A stretch of 64,000 nt of DNA, from positions 7,950,713 through 8,014,712 of the forward strand of contig CM055100.1 of NCBI GenBank assembly GCA_029204225.1, given 5' to 3'. This DNA comes from Diphasiastrum complanatum. Its lineage: Eukaryota; Streptophyta; Lycopodiopsida; Lycopodiales; Lycopodiaceae. The translations under genes and the position numbers were made by a program. Of this stretch, positions 24,391 through 35,012 are shown one piece after another. Each line of letters opens with the position of its first letter. Within the stretch, counting starts at the first letter, position 1. The notes under the pieces are model-generated. The model was not told the DNA's origin, ran no database searches, and saw nothing but the letters and a program-made list of their open reading frames with translations.

Positions 24391-25296
24391 ATGGCAAACA
24401 TGGGAGAGTCCATTTTGAGTGAAAGTAGCAAATTGGACGGGATTTCCAACTATCCAGTGTGGAAATTCAAAATGAAAAACATACTGATGGAGAAAGACGT
24501 GTGGGAAGTCGTCACATGTGATGAGAGAAGGCCGCCAAATGAAGCAGATATCAAAGTGTTCGCCAAAAAGATGAGGAAAGCTTTGACCTTCATTAACTTG
24601 TCAGTGAAGGATCACATCATTACCCACATTTGTGATGCTGTTACAGCCAGACAGACATGGGATGTGCTAAAGGAGCAGTTCGAGATGTCAAATCCGTCAA
24701 GAATCATGGTTCTCAAGTCAAAGTTGAATAGTGCCCGCATGGAGCTAGGAGAGCACATTCAGACATACATGACCAGAATCAAGACAATGAGAGATGAACT
24801 GCATTTTATTGGTGAGCGCATACATTATGTGGAGCTAGTGCACAATGCATTGTGCGGCATTACAGAACCCTAACAGATGTTTGTGAGTGAAATAGCATCA
24901 AGAGAAAGATTGACAACCTTTGACGAGCTCATAGGAATCTTGATGCAGGAAGAGCAACAGCGAGAAATGGTGAAAGCTAGACGTCAAAATACTGACGATC
25001 AGGCACTTGCGACACGCCAAAAACAAGACAAGGGCAAGGGCAAGAAGAAGTCTAAGCAGCAATTTGCCAAGTCTCAAAAGGACGAGGGATCTTTCAGTAA
25101 AGCTAAGAAGAAAGACAAGTGCTTCCATTGTGGTAAAAAGGGCCATTGGAAGAGTGAATGTCGCAAATTCTTGGCGGAACAAGGCAAGGGGAAACCAAAA
25201 CAAGCAGGTAACCTTGTCGATGAGGGTGAGATTGGCGACTCTAGCATCTTCATATCTGCATTGTCATCTAATCAAGATGATCAAGCATGGTATATT
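24391..25296 (+). pseudogene. A2: copia gag, split by element B
   Basis: The start is MANMGESILSESSKLDGISN after a leader shared with A3. Gag core segments are SNPSRIMVLKSKLNSARM and TRIKTMRDELHFIG; the zinc knuckle is CFHCGKKGHWKSEC. A TAA at 24871-24873 interrupts an otherwise open frame. Translation reaches DQAWYI, the residues just before the protease active site, where element B begins. The frame resumes at 36648 as IDSGATRHMTSN. Gag packages the element RNA into virus-like particles in the cytoplasm. Confidence 0.9.
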
Positions 25297-26087
25297 TGTT
25301 GAAATTGAAAAACAATCCATATTGATTTCTTGGCTTGCTACAAATGTTGTACCATGCAAGTATGTAGCTCATTAATGCAATGCCAAGTTTGGCCTACATA
25401 GAACTCGAGCTACATGGTTATGTATTATCTAGTTTGATAAATGCAACTTGCATATAGTTTGTAGACATAGAATTAGCATGATTATGCTTGTAGAAACTCG
25501 TGGCAACTCACATGCATTAATTGTAAGTGATTTATAGTGACATGCAAGGCATGCACAAAGTTTAATGGACACATGCATGATGATTTGGAGATTTCTAGTT
25601 AGAAATAGCACACCTGTAAAAATTGGTAGAATTTCATGCATGACAAGTGACAAATGTCACATAGACTCTAGATGTCACTTTAGATGTCATTTTGGAATGG
25701 ATAGATATGGTTCTACCTCGAGCTACCTCAATCTCCATAAATATGTGTAGCTCTCCACACAATCAATGATGAAGAACCAAAGTTTTGTAGCTATCTCATG
25801 TCATTTTGGATCTAAACAAATATTGCTTGTTATCTCTCTAACTCTCTCTCTCTAACTTGTGTTGAGGCTAATGCTCATACATTGAAATCTTGTATTTTTA
25901 TTCATTCTTTGATCATTGCTATTATGTTCTGTTGATTAGCATGCTAGATTGTGGATAAGCCATTTCTTCTAAACTAAATTTTGTTAATCAATCTAGAATC
26001 AGGTTATAGTGCCAATCACAAAGCTTAATTAAGATCAGTCACTCTTGTGGACATTTCCCACACGTGTGAATTCTGGAAATTTTGTCA
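25297..26087 (+). repeat. 5' LTR of B (791 bp)
   Basis: It runs TGTTGAAATTG to AATTTTGTCA. Its partner is 29535-29560 plus 35880-36647. I count about 22 substitutions and two small indels between them, roughly 3%. CACACGTGTG is at 26059-26068, close to the 3' end. Confidence 0.92.
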
Positions 26088-26099
26088 TGGTATCAGAGC
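26088..26099 (+). other. Primer-binding site of B
   Basis: TGGTATCAGAGC directly abuts the LTR. Confidence 0.92.
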
Positions 26100-26826
26100 C
26101 ACATTAAGCTTTGCATGCTAACAACTCTGATTGTACAAGAAACTGAGAGCTAAATCAAGCAAAAAAACAGTTTTGCACTTTTTCTAACCCTTCTCTGAAG
26201 TGCATTTGGATCAAATCAGACTTGAACTGAATTTTTAGACCTGAATTGAGGAAGTACGAAATTCTGGAATTTCGCACGTGTGAAAATCAGAGTTTTTCAG
26301 TCCCTTTGTTCTCCCTACTTATAGATCCAAAGATAGCAGTGTTATAGCTTGATGGAAAGCATTTGATCTGTACTTTCCATAGAAATTAAAACCAGATTAA
26401 TTTGATGTGTCTAGCAAGAGTTATAAGCTCTTAAAGAGGATAGGGGTCCAAAATCCGAGTGACAACATTCTGATTTGATTCAATTATACTTTGTTCTGAA
26501 TCCATTGTTTTGAGCATCCAACACAAGAAACTGTAGATCAAGACTGAGTTTGAAGTAGTCAATAGTGTTTTCTTTTGAAGCATTTCACATGTGCCAAAAA
26601 TAGGATTCAAACCAGCCAAATTGTCTCAAACCACTTTTTGTGTCTGATCTAGATAACTTGTCTTGTGGAATATTTGAGATTTATCTCATATATAGTTGCA
26701 AGTGTTTCACATAGGAAGGTAGTTCAACCTTGAAAATACCTATAGTGAAAGAGAGCAGCAACTCTAAGTCTGATAGGAACAAGCTCAAACATATCTCAAT
26801 CCAATAACTAAGAAGTCTTCATTATA
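26100..26826 (+). other. B leader
   Basis: This untranslated leader contains the near-palindrome CGCACGTGTG at 26273-26282, about 175 bases past the PBS, preceded by AAGTACG. No gene seen. Confidence 0.7.
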
Positions 26827-29517
26827 ATGGCATCTCAGGGAGGATATCTTCTAGAAGCCAGTGAAAGACTAAACACTTCTAATTACTCAATTTGGAAGTT
26901 AAGAATGGAGTGTGTTTTGATTCTCCAGGATGTTATGGATATTGTGCTTGGTGTTGAGGAGGAGCCTCAAGCACAGGTTGAAATTCCTAAATATAAGAAG
27001 AGAGCTAGAATGGCTCTACATTTCATTAAGATGAATGTATCTAATGAAATTCTGAGAGAGAGAGGATCTTGCACTACAGCCAAAGAAGCTTCGGATGCAA
27101 TAAAGACCATCTATGAAGCAAAGAATACTTCTAGAATACTCACTCTTAGGAATCAGATTTTCCAAAGTTTCCAAAGAAGTGAAGAGAGTGCATCTAACTA
27201 TGTTCTGAGAGTTAAAGATTTACATAGAGAGCTTTCTTGTGTTGGTGTTACCATTAACCAAGTTGAGCTAGTTCAAGTCATACTGACTGGCTTGAGAGAT
27301 GACTGTGATAATCTTGTTCAGTCTTTCACTATTAAGGAGGAGTTACCTAATCTAGAAACTCTCCAAGGAATTCTTATTTCTGAAGAATCTAGACAAAGCT
27401 ATAAACTCTCCAAGATGAACAAACTTGAACATGGTGGAAGTGACAAAGCCCTCTTTGTCAAAGGCAAGCAGAAAGGAAGGAGTAAGAACCAATTCTCTCA
27501 AGCATACAACAAAGACAAAGCCAAAGATCGAGATCAAGATGGTGAAGAGGATGAAACATCTCATCCCTCTAACTCAAAAACCAAGAAGAAGAAAGTGAAG
27601 TGCTTCTTTTGTGGCAAAAAGAGACACTATGTCTCTAATTGCTTTAAGAAGAAAAACCAACTCAAGCAAGCTAATCTCTCCAAAGAGATTGAAGAAGATT
27701 CTGTTGCAAGTGATGGAGAAGGGTCATTTATGGTGTCCAATTTTTCTTCATCACCTTTCAAGAAAGATGGAGCTTGGTACATAGACAGTGGAGCCTCTTC
27801 ACATATGTGCTGTTCAAAGGAGTCATTTGACTCAATCCTACCTTTCAAAGGACTCAAGAGATCTATTTACACAGCTAATGATCATGAGTGTCCAATAGAA
27901 GGAATTACCTATAAAGATAGAGGAAAGCAAGTGGAAATCAACTCCACTAATTATGCCTATTTTATTTCTAATGAGGAGCCAAAGGATGTATATGATGCCA
28001 TCAACTCAAAAGAATGGTACCTTGCCATGAAGGAAGAATATGATGCTTTGATGGCCAATAATACTTGGGAGTTTGTGGATCTTCCATCCAACAAGCATAC
28101 CATTGGTTGCAAATGGGTTTTCCGAGTCAAGTATAATCAAGATGGCACAATCAACAAGTACAAAGCTAGGCTTTGTGCTAAAGGCTTTGCTCAAGTATAT
28201 GGACTTGATTATGAGGAGACCTTTGCCCCAGTTGCAAAGATGGTGTCAATTAGAATCATAATTTCTCTTGCTTGTTTTTTCAATTGGCAATTTCTTCAAC
28301 TAGATGTTTCTAATGCATTTCTAAATGGCTATCTAGAAGAAGCGATCTATATGGATCAACCTATTGGGTTCATCCATGATGAGGGAAAAGTTTGCTTTCT
28401 CTTCAAAAGTTTATATGGATTAAAGCAAGCCCCAAGGTCATGGTATTCTCGACTTAACACCTTTCTTGAGTCACTAGGATTTAATCTTAGTAACTATGAT
28501 CCTTCCTTATATGTCAAGTTTTTTGACAAAGATATTGTCATCCTTCTTATTTATGTTGATGATATCATTCTGACAGGAAGTTGTATCAAGTTAGTTGAGG
28601 AAACCAAGATTGCACTTGGAAAAGAGTTCAAGATGCAAGATCTTGAAAAAATTCACTATATTCTAGGACTAGAGATTGACTTTCTTAAAGATAAAGCTTT
28701 CATATGTCAATCTAAGTATGCTCTTTCAATGTTAAAAAAGTTCAATATGTTGAATTGTAAGAGTATAGAAACACCTATGGAGCAAAATGTAAAGGACTCT
28801 AACAAAGGTGATGAAAGATCCTTCGAGGACACCACACTTTTTAGAAGTCTTATAGGCTTCTTAATTTGGCTCACAATAACTAGACCTGACATTTGCTTTA
28901 GTGTTTATAAGTTGAGACAGGCTATGCGAAATCCTTCAATTTATCATTGGAAAAAGGCCAAGAGAGTGCTTAGATATATATCTTCAACTTTTGATTTTGG
29001 TTTACTATATAAAAGTGAAGATCTTTCTATTATTAGTTATTCTGACTCGGATTTTGCAAGTGATAGAGCAGATCGGAAATCTACAAGTGCTTATGTCATA
29101 TATCTTGGAGGAAACTTGACATCTTGGCTTTCCAAAAAGCAAGATACTGTATCACTCTCATCATGTGAAGCTGAGTACAAGACGCTCACTACAACAACAA
29201 ATTAAGTGCTTTGGATCAAGAGGTTACTAGTGGAGCTAAAGATAATTTTGGAAGAAAATATACCTATGATCATGTGTGACAACATTTCAGCTCAAGCCCT
29301 TGCCAACAACCCAATATCCCATGAAAGGAGCAAACATATCAAAGTTGCACATCACTTCATGAGAGAGAAGCTCATTGGAGGTGAAATCAAATTGGAGCAC
29401 ATCGACACATCATCTTGCATTGCAGATATGCTCACCAAACCTTTGAGCAAAAGTTCCTTCAACAAGCATAGAGCCAACCTTGGAGTTATACCAAGATCCA
29501 TGTTCAAATCAATATAG
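26827..29517 (+). pseudogene. B: copia gag-pol lacking integrase
   Basis: Gag (MASQGGYLLEASERLNTSNY) leads to a zinc knuckle at residues 259-272 (CFFCGKKRHYVSNC) and protease D-S-G at 320-322. After IEGI at residue 360 (about 27906) the frame jumps directly to the linker before RT (TYKDRGKQVE). The rest of protease and all of integrase, about 435 residues by comparison with C, are missing without a frame break. RT is present (GLKQAPRSWY, YVDD at 576-579), as is RNase H (YSDSDFASDRADRKS, SSCEAEYK). A TAA at 29203-29205 precedes the last 103 codons. The copy could not integrate by itself; mobilisation in trans is an inference. Confidence 0.92.
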
Positions 29518-29521
29518 ATCA

Positions 29522-29534
29522 TTTTTAGGAGGAG
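29522..29534 (+). other. Polypurine tract of B
   Basis: TTTTTAGGAGGAG abuts the 3' LTR; E has the identical tract. Confidence 0.8.
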
Positions 29535-29560
29535 TGTTAAAATTGAAAAACAATCCATAT
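29535..29560 (+). repeat. 3' LTR of B, first part
   Basis: The first 26 bases of the LTR (TGTTAAAATTG...). Element C then interrupts it; the LTR resumes at 35880 after the duplicated CATAT. Confidence 0.92.
29556..29560 (+). repeat. Target-site duplication of C
   Basis: CATAT here and at 35875-35879 exactly flanks C. The uninterrupted 5' LTR of B has a single CATAT at this position, which proves the insertion. Confidence 0.97.
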
Positions 29561-30422
29561 TGATAAATTTTACAGTTTTTAGGACAATAATGATTGTACT
29601 TTACAATCATAGAGAGTTATTGGTTGCTTAATCAATGAATCTATCAAGTTCTACACATTAGATCTTGATCTAGATTCACTACACTTGGATTTAAGCAAGA
29701 GCAATGGATCAACACATCATTTTTTAGTGAGAGCGGCTTCACACGTGTGGAGTACTGTCCACTGTACGGACTGCACCTGAAACAACAAGTACAATGATAC
29801 TAGATAGCAATCATGCATAAAAATCACAAGACAAATGACTAGAAATCTCACAAAAGTGTAGAGTGCAAAAGTCTCATCAATTTTCTTAGCAAAATGATGA
29901 TCCTTTTATGGATCAAGTACATCCATGAGTCTGGTACAGTCCAGCAGGCCTTAACACGTGTGAAGAGTGCCACATCACTCATATCTATCCATTTGATCCA
30001 TCCTTGATCCTTATCCAATAGTTGACCTTCTAGAATATGACTAAAATCCAAAAAGCTAGTCTCCTAGAATATAGGAATATTCCCTACAAAATAGGATCTA
30101 AGGAAAATGGTCAACTCTTATCTTCTAGTACTCTATACACACATGTGAACATCCACTTGCCATGTGGGAGCATTTACTCATGCACATGCAAGGAAAAGCT
30201 AATTTGTAGGTGACTAGTCAACTTGACTAAAAACTAGTCATTTCATGTTCACACTAACTAGAATGATACAAAATCAATTTGGATATATACAAACATGAAA
30301 AGTACATCCTTTCACACATGGGAACATGCTCCACACGTGTGAAATCATATCATCAACATATTCTAATGTTTGATCAATATTTACATGAACCAATGTCAAG
30401 TGAGAAGTGACAATTTTCAACA
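29561..30422 (-). repeat. 3' LTR of C (862 bp)
   Basis: In element orientation it runs TGTTGAAAATTGTC to TAAAATTTATCA. Two exact CACACGTGTG palindromes (29740-29749, 30332-30341) and one near copy (29953-29962) lie inside. A TATA-like CATAAAAGG (reverse complement at 29902-29910) is a candidate core promoter. The sequence is the same as 35013-35874 by eye. Confidence 0.96.
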
Positions 30423-30435
30423 CTCCTCCTCACTT
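30423..30435 (-). other. Polypurine tract of C
   Basis: AAGTGAGGAGGAG in element orientation lies between the gag-pol stop codon and the 3' LTR. Confidence 0.85.
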
Positions 30436-33400
30436 CTAACTTGGCAAATCTAGTGTACATCTATCTACAATTCCAAGAGCATATCTTAACTTAAAAAATG
30501 GATCTTTGGACAATGGTTTGGTTAAGATATCAGCTATGCATTCGGATGATGGTACATGATGTAGTTGCACTTCCTTGGATTGTACCTTCTCCCTCACAAA
30601 GTGGTGAGCTATCTCAATATGCTTTGTTCTAGCATGGAAGATAGGATTTGAAGCAATTTGTTGAGAAGCTTGATTGTCACAAAATATGTAAGGGATCTCC
30701 TCGGCCTCTAGCACATGTAGTTCCATCAAGAGTCTTCTTAGCCATAAGAGCTCTTTGGTTGTTGAAGTCAATGCCTTGTACTCGGCTTCACAAGAAGATA
30801 GTGAGATTGTATCTTGCTTTTTGGAAAGCCAAGATATCACTCCTCCACAAAGAAATGTTGCAAATGCACTAATGGACTTCCTATCCATCTTGTCACCTGC
30901 AAAATCTGAATCCGAGTAGGCTCTCAAGTGCAAGTTAGATCCTTCATAAAGTATACCAAAAAATCTAGTACTAGAAACATATCTAAGTACTCTCTTGGCA
31001 CTTTTCCAATGATGAATTAAAGGAGCTTGCATACTTTGACTCAACTTGCTTACACAAAAACTTAAGTCAGGTCTAGTGATGGTTAAATAGATTAGAGAGC
31101 CTATAAGCTTCCTAAAGAGAGTGATGTCCTCAAAGGGTGCTTCATCACCTTCATTAGTTGCTTTCACAACATGCTCCATAGGGGTGTCAATCCCCTTACA
31201 ATCTTTCATACCAAATCTTTCAAGAATGGAAGTAGCATACTTAGATTGACTTATGAAAGTACAATTGCTACTTCTAGACACTTCTATCCCAAGTATAAAC
31301 TTTAGGAAGCCTAGATCTACCATCTTGAACTCACTAGATAAGTCCACTTTTACTTTGCCTATGCCATCATCATCATTTCCTGTCATAATGATGTCATCAA
31401 CATAAAGAACCAAAATGATGATCTTTCCTTCATTACATTTGAAATATAAAGAAGGTTCATAAGCACTTAGTACAAAGCCAAGGGAATAGAGAAAATCATG
31501 CAACCTAGAGTACCAAGCTCTAGGTGCTTGCTTCAAGCCATATAGGCTCTTCCTTAAGTAGCACACCTTTTGCTCCTCACCAATCTTGATGAAGCCCTCG
31601 GGTTGCATCATGTAGATTTCCTCTTCTAAGAAGCCATTCAAGAAGGCATTTGTCACATCCATTTGGTAGAGATCCCATTTGAACAAAGTAGCAATGCAAA
31701 TGATTAATCTAATAGTTACAAGCTTAGCTACAGGTGCAAATGTTTCTTCATAATCCAATCCTTTTATTTGAAGAAATCCCTTAGCAACAAGCCTAGCTTT
31801 GTATTTACTAATAGATCCATCTTGATTGTACTTAATTCTATAAATCCACTTACATGCAAGTGGTTTCTTTCCTCTTGGAAGATTTACAAGATTCCAAGTA
31901 TGATTTTCTTCTAATGCATCATACTCTACTTGCATTGCATCTCTCCAAACTTTAGATTTACATGCTTCTTCAAAAGATGATGGTTCTTCAATCAATGTAG
32001 CTAAAAAAGAGTAAGAGGTAGAAGATGTAGAGCCTTCCTTTTGCTTTCCCTTGTCCACATAGGTAAGCCTTGAGGGCTCGGCCTTGCTCCTTGATGATCT
32101 TCTTGGCCCCTTTTGACTTGGATCCAAATCTCCATCCTCGGGTTTGTCATGATCCTCCTCGGGTTTGTCAAGATCCTCCTCGGATTTGTCAAGATCTTCA
32201 ATGCACAATGGGTTAGATCCATTTGACAAGCTCTTAGCAAATTGTGACTCATCAAAAAGTACATCCTTGCTTACCTTTACTTTCTTGGATGTAGGATCAT
32301 ATATCCTATATCCCTTGCTATTTTCTCCATAGCCAACAAAGATTCCTTTGAAGGAGGTAGCATCTTCTTTCCTTCTAGTCTCCAAAGGAATGTGTACATA
32401 ACAAGTACATCCAAAGATCTTAAAATATTTTACATTGGGTTTCTTATCAAACAAGGCTTGATAAGGTGAGATCCCATCTATAGCACTACTAGGAAGTCTA
32501 TTACACAAATAATTAGCACATGTTATGGCTTCTCCCCAAAATGAGATGGGAAGTGATGCATCAAGCCTCAAGGACTTTGCACACTCACATAGACTCCTAT
32601 TTTTCCTCTCGGCCACCCCATTTTGTTGAGGGGTGTAGGAACAAGTGTATTGTAACTTAATACCATTGATCTCACAAAAGTATTTCATTTTATTGGAGGT
32701 GTACTCTCCTCCATTATCACATCTTAGTGCTTTGATAGAAGTACTAAGTTGTTTCTCTACTAGAGACTTGAACTTAATGAAAGCTTCATAAACAAGATTT
32801 TTCTTTGATAGTAACTCAATCCATGTGAATCTAGTACAATCATCTATAAAAGTTACATACATCAAGGCACCTCCATTACTTGCATGTGAAAAACTATGTA
32901 CATCAGAATGTATGAGATCCAAGGGAGAGAGAGATCTTGATGAAGATTTCTTGTAAGAAGATTTGTGTGACTTTGCAAGGCCACATGCCTCACACATTTT
33001 TCCACACTTCTTGAAAGTTCTTGGTAGGCCGAGAGCTAGTTCCTTGCTTGCCATTGACTCCATAGATTGAAGATTAGGATGGCCTAATCTCTTATGCCAA
33101 AGCTCCACTTGAGTTAGCTCCTCCCTAGCCAAGTTCACACTTTCACTTGCAACATTAGCATCCAACTTGAAAAGTCTACCTTGCTTAATGCCACTAGCTA
33201 TGCACTTATCATTTTTCAAGATGGAACAAACTCCATTCTTGAAATGTACATCTAGTCCATTGTCCATTAATTGTCCTACACTAAGCAAGTTTCTTGAAAT
33301 GGTAGGAACATACAAAACATTATCTAGATCTATCCTTTTAGATGTGCCTAAACAAAGAGGTATAGATCCTATGCCATCTATCTTGCATGCTTGATCACTA

Positions 33401-34416
33401 GCAGTGTATATTGACTTCTTAGAGTCATTACAAGATAGAAGAGTAGAAAAATAATGCTTGTTAAAGGACATGTGGGAACTAGCCCCACTATCTATCCACC
33501 ATGTGTCTTGACTTGAAGTTGGTGTAGATGCAACCATTAAGGATGTGTTGAATCCATCCTCATATTCTTCCTCTTGAGCAATGTTCCCTTGATCTCCTTT
33601 GGCTTGTTGATTCTTCTTCAAGTAGCATTCTGAGGCAAAGTGTCCTTTCTTTCCACAAAAGAAACACTTTAGTTTTGCCTTGTTCTTCACTTTGCCTTTG
33701 GAGGTAGATCCTCCATTCTTCATCTCGGCCTCCTTGCCTTGATTTTTCTTGAATGGATTTTGCTTTTTCTTGCCTTTAGATGTAAAGTTAGCTTTCTCCT
33801 CTCCTCCATTAAGTGACATGCTATCCATTCTTGTCTTGAGGTGTAGAAGCCTACTCTCCTCGGCCACAAGAACATTGTGCAACTTTTCAATGGATGGAAG
33901 AGAGTCTTGAATGGCAAATGATTGGACTAAGTTGGTAAACTCATCACTTAGACCATTCAAAATGATTTGTACTAGTTCTTGATCTTGGATCTTCTCTCCT
34001 ATTGCACTTAACTCCTTGTTAAGAGATTTGATCCTAAGAACATACTCTTGTCCACTCTCTCCACTTCCTTTCATGCTTTGGAAAACTTGATTTCTTAGCA
34101 TGAGGATTCTTGAAGTATTGTTGGATTCATAAATGCTCTTTAATGAATCCCAAGCCTCTTTGGATGAGGTACAAGAAGACACCTCTTTCAAGAGGTCATT
34201 GCATACATTTAACTTTATGCAATGTAGAGCTAATCTTGCTCTCTTCTTGTATTTGGCTTGTTCTTGGGGAGTTTGAGGCTCTTCCTCTACTCCTTGAACT
34301 ATGTCATATAGATCATGGATCACTAGGAGTGATTCCATTCTCACTTTCCAAATGGAATAATTTGTGGAAGTGAGTCTCTCACTTGATTCCATCAAATATC
34401 CACCCATGGATGACAT
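30436..34416 (-). CDS. gag-pol: Copia Gag-Pol polyprotein, intact (1326 aa)
   Basis: One frame encodes every Ty1/copia function. Gag core is residues 1-200, and the zinc knuckle is C251-C264 (CFFCGKKGHFASEC). Protease D-S-G is at 309-311. Integrase has the HHCC site (H441, H446, C475, C478) and catalytic D505, D567 and E603 with the expected 35-residue spacing between D567 and E603. An acidic DLDK.EED repeat (741-765) links integrase to RT. RT carries NAFLNGFLEEEIYM and YVDD (1005-1008). RNase H has YSDSDFAGD, SSCEAEYK (about 1208-1214) and CDN (1246-1248), ending at 1326. I chose the start at MSSMGGYLMESSERL because it matches gag starts in E, J and H1. All catalytic residues I can check are present. 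The protein would assemble and mature in cytoplasmic particles, then integrate cDNA in the nucleus. Confidence 0.97.
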   Translation of the reverse strand: MSSMGGYLMESSERLTSTNYSIWKVRMESLLVIHDLYDIVQGVEEEPQTPQEQAKYKKRARLALHCIKLNVCNDLLKEVSSCTSSKEAWDSLKSIYESNNTSRILMLRNQVFQSMKGSGESGQEYVLRIKSLNKELSAIGEKIQDQELVQIILNGLSDEFTNLVQSFAIQDSLPSIEKLHNVLVAEESRLLHLKTRMDSMSLNGGEEKANFTSKGKKKQNPFKKNQGKEAEMKNGGSTSKGKVKNKAKLKCFFCGKKGHFASECYLKKNQQAKGDQGNIAQEEEYEDGFNTSLMVASTPTSSQDTWWIDSGASSHMSFNKHYFSTLLSCNDSKKSIYTASDQACKIDGIGSIPLCLGTSKRIDLDNVLYVPTISRNLLSVGQLMDNGLDVHFKNGVCSILKNDKCIASGIKQGRLFKLDANVASESVNLAREELTQVELWHKRLGHPNLQSMESMASKELALGLPRTFKKCGKMCEACGLAKSHKSSYKKSSSRSLSPLDLIHSDVHSFSHASNGGALMYVTFIDDCTRFTWIELLSKKNLVYEAFIKFKSLVEKQLSTSIKALRCDNGGEYTSNKMKYFCEINGIKLQYTCSYTPQQNGVAERKNRSLCECAKSLRLDASLPISFWGEAITCANYLCNRLPSSAIDGISPYQALFDKKPNVKYFKIFGCTCYVHIPLETRRKEDATSFKGIFVGYGENSKGYRIYDPTSKKVKVSKDVLFDESQFAKSLSNGSNPLCIEDLDKSEEDLDKPEEDHDKPEDGDLDPSQKGPRRSSRSKAEPSRLTYVDKGKQKEGSTSSTSYSFLATLIEEPSSFEEACKSKVWRDAMQVEYDALEENHTWNLVNLPRGKKPLACKWIYRIKYNQDGSISKYKARLVAKGFLQIKGLDYEETFAPVAKLVTIRLIICIATLFKWDLYQMDVTNAFLNGFLEEEIYMMQPEGFIKIGEEQKVCYLRKSLYGLKQAPRAWYSRLHDFLYSLGFVLSAYEPSLYFKCNEGKIIILVLYVDDIIMTGNDDDGIGKVKVDLSSEFKMVDLGFLKFILGIEVSRSSNCTFISQSKYATSILERFGMKDCKGIDTPMEHVVKATNEGDEAPFEDITLFRKLIGSLIYLTITRPDLSFCVSKLSQSMQAPLIHHWKSAKRVLRYVSSTRFFGILYEGSNLHLRAYSDSDFAGDKMDRKSISAFATFLCGGVISWLSKKQDTISLSSCEAEYKALTSTTKELLWLRRLLMELHVLEAEEIPYIFCDNQASQQIASNPIFHARTKHIEIAHHFVREKVQSKEVQLHHVPSSECIADILTKPLSKDPFFKLRYALGIVDRCTLDLPS

Positions 34417-35000
34417 TTTAGAATGAATGCTCTTTTAAAAATCACAAAGATTTTTGAATTTTAAAAGATCTATGAAGTGGCCTAAAGCTTACTAGAATGC
34501 CTATAGGCTTGTCTCTATCAAACTAACACACAAGCTTGAATGATACTCAAAGATCTTACCAAAAATTTCTAGCTTTCACTCTCACAAAAAAAAATTGCTT
34601 TACAATTTTCTTAGAGATTTCACTTCAACTAAGGATCTGAACAAATCAGCCTCTTAGATCTGATCTTAGACTCTAAAAAGAAATGCTTCAATGATCCAAA
34701 ACACTATTTGGTCATAGGCATTAGTTAGAATGAATCTAGATCAATACTATGCTTCAAAAAGCACCAAAAATGAACTAGTATTGTGATTTTGGGACCAAAA
34801 AACACAAAGTAACTTGAATTGAAAGTTGCTGTACGGTTTCACACGTGTGAAAAGTACATACACAGCCTCCAAGTCGTTTTGATCCAAATGATTACAAGCT
34901 ATCACTCTAGAAGAACTCGCCCTCACTAGTATTGGCCAAAAAACAAATTTTGCCAATGATCTTTACAAGATTTATGATTCAATGATCACTCTCTTACTTA
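34417..35000 (-). other. C leader
   Basis: This 584-base leader contains a perfect CACACGTGTG at 34840-34849, flanked by GTACGG and GTAC, about 150 bases past the PBS. That position would suit an RNA dimerisation or packaging signal, but this is inference. Confidence 0.75.
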
Positions 35001-35012
35001 GCTCTGATACCA
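35001..35012 (-). other. Primer-binding site of C
   Basis: GCTCTGATACCA on the plus strand is the complement of TGGTATCAGAGC and abuts the 5' LTR. Confidence 0.95.

Noticed and set aside
35001-35012. tRNA gene near the PBS sequences
   Set aside because: Only the 12-base tRNA 3' complement is present, with no cloverleaf around any PBS.
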